Of a stretch of DNA of 64,000 nt, positions 56,069 to 64,000 are shown piece after piece. The stretch comes from Hansfordia pulvinata (Eukaryota; Ascomycota; Sordariomycetes; Xylariales), in contig BJKQ01000001.1 of the NCBI GenBank assembly GCA_006538405.1, positions 2,232,001-2,296,000 of the forward strand, given 5' to 3'. The position numbers were made by a program, and so were the translations under genes. Position 1 is the first letter of the stretch. Every line of letters begins with the position of its first letter. The notes beneath the pieces were generated by a model. That model saw only the letters and a program-made list of their open reading frames with translations, was not told the origin of the DNA and made no database searches.

Positions 56069-56097
56069 TAAGGTGTGGTAAGGTGTGGTAAGGTGTG
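56069..56097 (+). repeat. TAAGGTGTGG tandem repeat
   Basis: A 10-nt unit repeated nearly three times without change. Confidence 0.9.
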
Positions 56098-56880
56098 CGC
56101 CAATGGCATCATCTACCTAACTGACCGCAATAGGAGGTACTGCTTTACACATAGGTACAAGCAGACGGCTTACCCTGTCCCGCTGCGTACATGTAGCCAT
56201 GCATGAGAAGTCCCTGGAAAGTACCGCCATCCGCGATAGACGGCTGAACTCGGACTGGATGCAACACCACAAGCAGGCGCGCCCGGCGTAACCTGTGCAC
56301 GATAACGGAGCGCGGGGTATCCTTGGGGGCGCCTGCCTTCAAATCGGGCATCGAAGGCAGCCGGTAAGCACTTCAAATAGTCCGGGGGTTCTTTTGTACT
56401 CGACTCGTCGGGGGTCTGTGGAAGTTTTCCTTCAGCAAAGAGCAAAAAGCACGGCATTCATCTTTGCATCCATTCTAACGCAACCCACGCACGCCCTACC
56501 GTGACGTGCGCATTGAACTACTGCCCTGGTCTCGACCTCGCTCGACCCGAGTCCGCACCGTGCCGGATTCGACGGGTCATCGCGCTTATTACGCATCTGC
56601 GCACCCATTGGGCGACTCTGGCACATCACCGACTCCCGGCTGCCACGCCGGCCCACGGACATCGACGACTACCGACAGCCCCGCGTCCGCTCGTGCCCCT
56701 ATCCGCTGCACGCCGTCGATCGTCAGCCTACAAGCCGTACCTAGCTGGGGCCCGGCCTCTTCTTAGTTGCCTGCTACGCCTGCCTAACTGAGTACGCTGG
56801 TAGCAACGGCTGTCCCTTCGCTCATTCCCAGGCACGCCTTTCCGCCTGCGTAGGTGGTCGCCAGGTCCGGATTCCGGACT

Positions 56881-56892
56881 ACTCGTACGAGT
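56881..56892 (+). repeat. palindrome ACTCGTACGAGT
   Basis: Perfect 12-nt palindrome of the dispersed family, 456 nt before the NirA-like ATG. Confidence 0.85.
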
Positions 56893-57347
56893 ACCTACGT
56901 TTGGTGCCTTGGGTCCTGGCCTGTCCAGTGGGCCATGGTCGTCCTCCGTAGCCGGCGGATCCGTCTCGCGGCATCCTGACGTTGTGCTTGGGCTCTTTGC
57001 ATCGATCGCATCTGTGCGAATCACCCGCATCGTGCCTCCCGCATTCACGCCTGCTTTGGGTATGCATGTGTGCTCATTGAACCCTTGAACACTCTCGAAG
57101 CGATAAGCACCATCATCTCCGCCATAACGCACCCCCAAAGCACGAAGCCTGAGCCAGGTGCGGCAGAAGACGCCCATCCTCCTCGTACCTCACCCCGGTC
57201 CCTGACCCGTGCTGGCCCTCATTTTTCTCTTGGCAGGCCTCGCGGCTGCCTCTCCCCGACATTTCGCTTCCCCTTCCGACGGGTCAATCTGCCACCTGCG
57301 CACCCGCGTACGCTCCGCTATCACATGTCTTGCTGAGACGCCTCACC

Positions 57348-60189
57348 ATGGAGGCGCCTGAACTGCCTGGCCTGCCCGGCCAGCCTGCAGCCCCCGTCAA
57401 GCCCAAGAAGAAGTCCAGGCGCGGGGGCGGCGACTCAGCCTCCCAGAAACGCCGTTGTATTAGCACGTAAGTCCTCGTCGCATGGCTAATCGACGACGCC
57501 TGCTGGGTGCACCTGCTGACCCTCGTCTACCCCTCCATCTATCCAGAGCATGCATCGCCTGTCGCAAGCGGAAATCGAAATGCGACGGCGCCCTGCCCAG
57601 CTGCGCCGCCTGTGCCAGCGTCTACGGGACCGAGTGCATCTACGACCCCAACTCCGATCACCGCCGTAAGGGCGTCTACCGCGAGAAGACGGACAGCATG
57701 AAGGCTCGCAATGCGACGCTACAGATCCTCATAGAGTCTATCCTCAACGCTTCAGAGGATGACGTCCCCGACATTGTCCGCAAAATCCGCACCTGCGACA
57801 GCCTGGATGACGTTGCCGAGTCCCTTATGAAGCAAGATCACTCCAACAACGATGGCGAGGACGACGAGGATGCCGATGACTATTCCGCGCCCGATTACAC
57901 CACCGACATTCCCGTCGAAGGCGAGAGAGACCTCGCGCGCAAGATGGGGGAGCTACGCCTGGAGAATGGCTCTATGCGATTCATTGGCGGCACCTCACAT
58001 CTCATCCACTTGGGCCCAATGGCGGCCCAGGCCTCCGACTCGGAGACAGACGGCATGGTCCTTTCCAACCTCGATCCCATCACGAGCTGGTCCCAGGTGG
58101 TTGAGGATCCCGAAGCCATCGTGCACCTGCTCAACATGTACTGGACTTGGCATTACCCTTACTTTACCACCGTGTCCAAAACCCTTTTCTATCGCGACTT
58201 TTTCAAAGGCAGGCCTGCTCGCGACTCCCACCAGACGCAATACTGTTCATCACTTCTAGTCAACGCAATGCTGGCCTTGGGATGCCACTTCACCGATATC
58301 GACGCTGCGCATGCCACCCTTGGCGAAAGCCGAACCAAAGGGGACCATTTCTTCGCTGAAGCGAAACGTTTATTTCTTGAGAACGACGAGTACGAGAAGA
58401 CCCGTCTGACCACGGTTCAGGCCATCGCTCTCATGTCAGTCAGAGAAGCAGGCTGCGGCCGCGAGGCTAAGGGCTGGGTCTACAGTGGCATGAGTTTCCG
58501 CATGGCTCAAGATCTGGGTCTGAACCTCAACATCAGTAGCACTGAGCGCGAGAACATGGGCGACGAAGAAATCGACGCCAGAAAGGTCACTTTTTGGGGT
58601 TGCTTCATTTTCGATAAGTGCTGGTCCAACTACATGGGCCGCTTGCCCCAGATCCCCAACCGCTCACACAGCGTCCCCAAATACGATGTCTTTCCCGTCG
58701 AGGACGCCGAGGATTGGCGTCCCTACACGGACGCGGGGTACGACCAGACACTGAAGCAGCCATCACGGACACGTGCAATAGGCCTGCAACTGTCCAAGCT
58801 TTGTGAGATCAGCAGCGACCTGCTTCTGTTCTTCTACCACCCCAGCCACCTCGGTCGCTCACACGGAAAGTCGGTCGAGCTGAAGAAACTTAGCGAACTG
58901 CACAGGCGCCTGGAGGACTGGCGAAAAGAGCTGCCGAGGGAGTTCGAGCCGAAAGAAGGTCAATTGCCGAACGTGATACTGATGCAGTAGGTGATGGCCT
59001 CGAAAGCCTTGCTCTGATCATTACGACTGACTGATTTCTTAGCATGTTTTTCCACCTGCAGTATATCCATTTGTTCCGCCCCTTTCTCAAATATGCCCCC
59101 AACTCTTCGCCCCTCCCCACGCATGTTTCTCCCAGGAGAATATGCACGGCGAATGCCGGCGCCATCTCCAAGCTCATGAGACTATACAAAAAGCTCTACA
59201 ACCTACGACAAATCTGCAATATTGCTGTTTACATGTTGCATTCGGCGTGCACCATTCACCTTCTCAACCTCCCAGAAAAAACAGCGAGACGTGATGTCAT
59301 CCACGGCGTCAAGCACCTGGAGGAGATGGCCGAGGACTGGATTGCTGGTCAGAGATCTCTCAGCATCATCAGTGTTCTTGCTCGAAAATGGGCGGTTGAG
59401 CTCCCCGATGAGGCGGCCCACGCATTACAACGCACCGACGAGCGATGGGGTCACTTCGATACCTCGGACGTCCCGTCGCCCCGGAGCAGTGGCAACACGC
59501 CTGCAAGGCCCGCTGATCAAGGGCCCTCCTCGCCCTCGAATGCGCAGGGCATCGATTCCATTGTCAACCCCACGCAACCACCATCTTCAACAGAATTCGT
59601 CGCAAACACAGCTGCGATTCTGATGCCGGGAATGGCATCCCAACCCGCCGACTTCTCCTCTAGTGCACAAACCGCGCAGCAGTCTCTTCCCCCGTCAGCC
59701 ATCATGGGGAACTCGGTCCCGCTCAATGTCGACAGACATTCTAATTGGTCGAAGAACTCTATGGCCCACGCCATGCCCGACTTTTCCCAAGTCCAGGCCC
59801 AGTCTTTCGCACCCGTACACAACGAAGTCTCCACGCCTGACGGGGCCCCTGGATTGGAAACATCCACGATGAACCCAAGCTCAGTCTATGCTGTTGACGG
59901 GCACGATTGGTATCTCAGAGATGGCGTTAACTGGGCATCTGGCTTTGGCACTTGGAACGTTGGCCATGCAAGGGCGGATGATGGCAGTAATGTCCGTGGC
60001 AGCAACAATGTATCGGATCCATCGTCTGTGTTCATGTTCACACCTGCATCAACGGCGGCGGCTACCCCAGCGACTGGGAGCGCCCCGGGAACGACCAAAC
60101 AGTCGCCCGCCTCACCTAAGTACGACTTTGACGGCTTGAACACCATGTCCGTCGAAATGGACAGCTGGGATCTAAGCGGTCTCGACTAA
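57348..60189 (+). CDS. Zn2Cys6 transcription factor, NirA/NIT-4-like
   Basis: Three exons: 57348-57466, 57547-58986 and 59043-60189, all phases agreeing, giving 901 aa. The binuclear cluster CIACRKRKSKCDGALPSCAAC...C begins at residue 42 directly after the first intron, and is followed by DPNSDHRRKGVYREKTDSM, a linker/coiled-coil start common in this family. A fungal regulatory domain spans about residues 200-480 (LLNMYWTWHYPYFTTVSKTL, GCHFTDIDAAHATLGESR, GMSFRMAQDLGLNLNISS, FWGCFIFDKCWSNYMGR). The C-terminal part is Ser/Pro/Asn-rich and ends WDLSGLD, likely an activation region. Proteins of this look are usually annotated nitrogen-assimilation factor NirA/NIT-4, the nitrate-specific activator that works with GATA factors. 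Membership in the wider family is firm; strict orthology is not. Confidence 0.8.
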
Positions 60190-62995
60190 GAATTGATCGA
60201 GTGCTCGAGCCGGAGCTGCCTACGAGAAACCCCCACCGGATGCAATTCGTCATCGACGTTGACCTTGCATTTCCGACAAGACGGACGACGCGACCCATCA
60301 TATTTTGCCTGTTTTGAGGACACCGGTGCATTCACCGGTGCATATCTACGATGTTCGTCAAGTGCAGGGATTAAGCTACAGGAGTTGGGCGATAGATCAT
60401 ACACAGGCGCAAGGTTCCGGCGGGCAGGCAGGCGAGATACATACCTTGCCGGAAAGGCGTACACTCCTTGTTTTTTTTTTTGGCCTCTTCGCGGGTTGCC
60501 TCTGAACTTCGGAATGTTTTTCTTCCCGCTTCAGGCACACTGGTCTTCGGGCACCTTGACAACAATGATTGTAGGGAAGAGAGCGCAGCCCTTGTGAGCC
60601 GGAAGAAGCCACCAGGAATAATGCGAAATGGTGGAACGATCGCTGGCTATTCGACCCATGAGGATTGCGAGCACTTACGAGAAACGTGGGTCGACAAGGT
60701 ATCATACTACACGGCCCAGGAAGCCGCTTGATGCACGATTATGAAATACCTTGACCGAATGCGCACTAGAAAGCAAGGGGCATTGGTTCCATTGTACTGC
60801 AGCATGTGATACGAAGCAAGGGATCACAAGGACGCAAGTCAGCAACAAGCCCTGACGGAGGAGCAATCAGGTCCAGGTATGACTGACGCTGGTTCATATG
60901 GTATATTGACATCTTTTGGAGTCATGAGACTTACGGGTAGTCCCCAGCCCCCAGGTTTTCCTTTGGTTGGCTCCGTCTGGATCACTGGGGTGTGTTGCTC
61001 TGCATTGAGGCGGGCCCATTCGGCGGCAGAGCACTGCTTTCGTGAAGAAGTTGAAGGCATGAGGCTCAAATACCCATACCTACGATACGAGTATGGACGG
61101 GAAGCTTGGCGCACAACAAAACGGCAAGTACGAATACGCATGATCGTGGAACGACGGGAAAGCAACCAGTAAAAGCAAGGGTAAGGGAGCAGAAGCCGGT
61201 ATGTCTCATGCCTTTGCCACCCTATGGGTTGTTCTGACTTGTAGCTCATAGACTTACTCGTACACCACCATGACTGCTGACGAGTATAGCAGTATCCTGA
61301 ATCTGTTTCACGAGATGTCTGTCAGCAAGAGCGTCCCCTGTCGTCACCGCAAGGGGGGAGCAGCCTCCAGGCTACAGGGAAATCCTTACCGAGCCAACAC
61401 AAACCAGGGGTGTGCGGCCCGAGCATCCGTGGAAAACCTTCTAGCGAGCTTCGAAGGCGCGTGAAAGCCAGGGTGTGTTGAGTTGGTTGCTTTTTCTTCT
61501 TCTTCTTCTTCTTCTTCTTCTTCAGGGCCTGGGGCTTTGCGGGCTGGATCGGTCTTGTCGTCCCCGTGCTTCATAAGCCCCCTGCCAAGATCCACGGTGG
61601 CGAGGCGCTCGGCAATGGAGGAGCTGTCGGCAGCACCTCGCTCGTTGTTTGCATGGCTGGCCATGCGTGAGTCGCGGCTTTGGCTCACATCGGAGAGCAG
61701 ACGAGCTGGGTGTGGCGGTACTGCGCACACCAATCGGCGCGAAGAGCGTGTAAGAGCGGCCCGCCACAGTCGTGCCCGGGCAAGGTAACACTGCCGTGAC
61801 CCTGGGAGGCCAGTGCCCGCCATCTGGGCCCTCTTGTTGGCCGCGTTGTCTCTCCCTGAAGCACCGATCACACGCAAACCAGGGTGGTCACGGGTCCAGG
61901 GTCCGAGTTCTGATCTGGGAGCGACACGCGACATCCGGGCACACGTCCTCGTGGCTGCGTGCGCGGGTGCGATTGCGACCAGGTTGAGCCCGCGCTGGTC
62001 AATCTCACTGGCCGAGAGCCTCAGGGATTGCGCCTATGAGTTCAGGGAGAGTTCATCGCCACGCACGTCTGTGTAATGGTGCCGAGCTCTCTGGGCCCTT
62101 GGAGGCACACAGCACGGCCAACCTCCGCCAGGATAGCTGCACAGATCGATCAAGCTCAAACAAGGGATCTCATCGGACATGCATACTCTTATGGGCGACG
62201 GACGCCGAAGTCAGCAAGCCTTGCCGGCCAGAAAGCTAACTTACCTAGTACCAGGCAGTACCAGGGCTCTGCTCTGGCTCATAACGCCATCGCTCACAGT
62301 GGCACGATGGTCGCAAGTCGCTGTGTCACTGGGCGAGCGAGTCGAGGCCTTTCGAGTGCTCTGCTTGCCCGACTCCCAGGGGGCGCGCGAGGTCATCGGA
62401 TGAACCCTTGGCCAGCGCCTCAAACCTATCCATGCAGCAACCCATGCAAGCCATGAGCTGATCCTCTATCACTTAGGCCCTCGCTGCCGTCAGAGAATCA
62501 TATATCAGATGGGAGCTGGGAGGACGCCTTTGCAACAGCAAGGGAAGCGGGCACCCGTCTTTCCCACGCAGTCTCAACATGCTTGATGAGGGAGCCCCCT
62601 TCATCTTGACGGAAGCAACCCTATCTCCGCAGAAAGATGATGAGCGAATATTTGGGCCTCTCTACCGATGACAAGAGCCCACTGAACTACCACTCCGCTC
62701 AAGAAACGCCCCTCCTAGACTGGCCCCTGTGATGTCGAATTTGTTGTGAGCTGTCGCCATCACGATTCTCGCAACACGGACCAAGCCAAGGCCAGGGAGG
62801 CCAGGTTCTTGGGGGCGATGACGGTCGGCGACGCATGAGGCCTTGATAAAAGGACCTGGTTCTTCGAGAGGGATAACCACTCCTGATTTCTCTTGTTTGG
62901 CGCAGGATCGAATGATCTCCTACCATCTACGCTTACTGGTCGGTCGGAATATCGTACCACAAGACAGCATCGACCCAAGACGCAGCGCCACCATC
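60190..62995. other. long intergenic region upstream of the XlnR-like gene
   Basis: 2.8 kb with no recognisable gene. A minus-strand frame at 61386-61664 could encode 92 aa (MASHANNERGAADSS...) with a poly-Glu stretch from the TTC repeat; there is no supporting similarity. A long leader for the XlnR-like gene is likely. Confidence 0.5.
61494..61523 (+). repeat. (TTC)10 microsatellite
   Basis: Ten uninterrupted TTC units. Confidence 0.95.
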
Positions 62996-63074
62996 ATGGA
63001 CGATGACAGCAGGTTGTTCGGGATGATGCCGTCCGCCCAAGCAGGCAACCGCTTCGGCCCCCAAGAGACACCGT

Positions 63075-63116
<42 letters not shown>

Positions 63117-63297
63117 TACCGCAACAACAGCTTTACTCCAGCAACCCCTACCCTGGCCAGGCGGAAAGAAGTCGACAGATGCATGGTGCGCAGGGCAGGT
63201 TCAGCAGCGCTGGCGCCGTCGCGAGCCAGCACGGGATGGCGCATCTCCACCAGCACGTCGGCATCCAGATCCCTTACCCGACTCAGGCCCCTCAAAC

Positions 63298-63336
<39 letters not shown>

Positions 63337-64000
63337 GCACCATCATCACCTGGTTAGCCGCCGGCGCCACTCATTCGCGGCACCCCCGACAGCGGGCACG
63401 AGTACAGGCAGTGGGCCAGCTCCCACGCGGAGACGCATCAGCCGCGCCTGCGACCAGTGCAATCAGCTCCGGACCAAGTGCGACGGGAAGAACCCGTGCT
63501 TCCACTGTACAGGTGCGTAGTATGTGCGACAAATATGGGACCGGTTGGCGAGTAAGCAAGGCGAGAAGGGTAGAAAGGGGGCAAAGATGGCAGAGGTGGA
63601 GTGAGAGCGCCGGGCATTGTGTACGGACGTGCGCCCCGTGTGTCGTGCTGCCCGATATACTTTCACCTCTCATCTCGTGTGCAAGCTGACAGAATCCCCA
63701 TCTCCCCGTCTCTCACCCCCTCAGAATTTGGTCTTGTCTGCGAGTACGTGCGCGAGCGCAAGAAGCGAGGGAAGACGTCACGCAAGGACCTGGCCGAGCA
63801 GGCGGCCGCAGCAGCACAGGCTGCTGCCGCCCAGGCGCACGCAATCACCGTGGGGACGCACGAGAGGCATCAGTACCAACATCAGCAGCCGCCGGCCAGC
63901 TCATCCTCGCACGGAACCACGAGCCCCTTCAGCGAGGCAGCCTCTTCCTCGAACCGCATAAGCCAGTCCATGGACGGAGGTGGCAACAGCAACAACAGCG
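62996..64000 (+). CDS. Zn2Cys6 transcription factor, XlnR/XLR-1-like, 3' end outside window
   Basis: Exon 1 is 62996-63512 and exon 2 starts at 63725 and runs off the right edge; the 212-nt intron (GTGCGT...CCTCAG) lies in phase between the fifth and sixth cysteines. The cluster [20 protein letters not shown]...CFHCTEFGLVC followed by [14 protein letters not shown] is very like the xylanase/cellulase activator XlnR (XYR1, XLR-1), which switches on hemicellulase and pentose genes in response to xylose. The N-terminus ([15 protein letters not shown]) carries two 13-Gln tracts and a His run. ATG 62996 is the first good start; an in-frame ATG at 62912 is possible. A paralogue of XlnR cannot be excluded without the rest of the protein. 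Confidence 0.75.
63077..63115 (+). repeat. (CAG)13 coding repeat
   Basis: Thirteen CAG codons encoding a Gln tract in the XlnR-like N-terminus. Confidence 0.95.
63299..63337 (+). repeat. CAG/CAA coding repeat, 13 codons
   Basis: Second Gln tract, with two CAA interruptions near its end, leading into four His codons. Confidence 0.9.

Larger units (their letters stand above)
55101..57347. other. divergent promoter region
   Basis: 2.2 kb between the La and NirA-like genes. It contains a poly-A run (about 55601-55613), ACTCGTA/TACGAGT elements at 55765-55860 and 56881-56892, and a short tandem repeat. No gene is recognised. Confidence 0.5.

Noticed and set aside
1..64000. CRISPR arrays, bacterial operons or intact transposons
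   Set aside because: The window is eukaryotic. No regularly spaced repeats, transposase, integrase or reverse transcriptase sequence was recognised, and the poly-A runs have no element body.

Overview
This is nuclear DNA of a filamentous ascomycete (Pezizomycotina, most likely Sordariomycetes). The evidence is short spliceosomal introns (about 50-120 nt, GTRNGT...YAG), proteins typical of these fungi (NirA/NIT-4-like and XlnR-like Zn2Cys6 activators, an AspB/Cdc3-type septin, a Mep ammonium transporter, LSm4, La, mitochondrial uS4), GC-rich coding sequence and wide gene-poor spacers. The genus cannot be fixed from the sequence alone.

Layout: a kinase-like gene cut by the left edge (2-1465) and a Crt10-domain gene (3164-5258); a 6.8 kb gene-poor island; a Mep ammonium transporter (12083-13955); a very GC-rich block at 14.3-23.5 kb with a cupin, a quinone-oxidoreductase-type MDR enzyme, a Zn2Cys6 regulator, an FAD oxidoreductase and a PTD012-type zinc hydrolase; a tRNA-Glu(CTC) at 24044-24114; a small secreted protein; an uncharacterised single-pass membrane protein with a His/Pro-rich stalk (26871-29303); LSM4 and a mitochondrial PPR protein; a 9 kb gene-poor island; the septin; mitochondrial uS4; an MFS transporter; La; then the NirA-like and XlnR-like regulators side by side, the second cut by the right edge.

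How genes may work together: in the GC-rich block two head-to-head gene pairs (cupin/MDR enzyme and Zn2Cys6 factor/FAD oxidoreductase) share two promoter elements, CGGGTATCCGGGG and CGGGTACCCG. This suggests a small co-regulated oxidoreductase cluster with its own regulator. The ammonium transporter, with GATA sites upstream, and the NirA-like factor are both nitrogen-assimilation functions but lie 45 kb apart.

Data quality: at least six conserved genes are broken by what looks like one missing base in a G/C run, including the septin. The shared sign and context point to consensus errors rather than pseudogenes, so these genes are described as probably functional. A second window-wide signal is heavy enrichment of ACTCGTA/TACGAGT, often arranged as palindromes, in the gene-poor islands.
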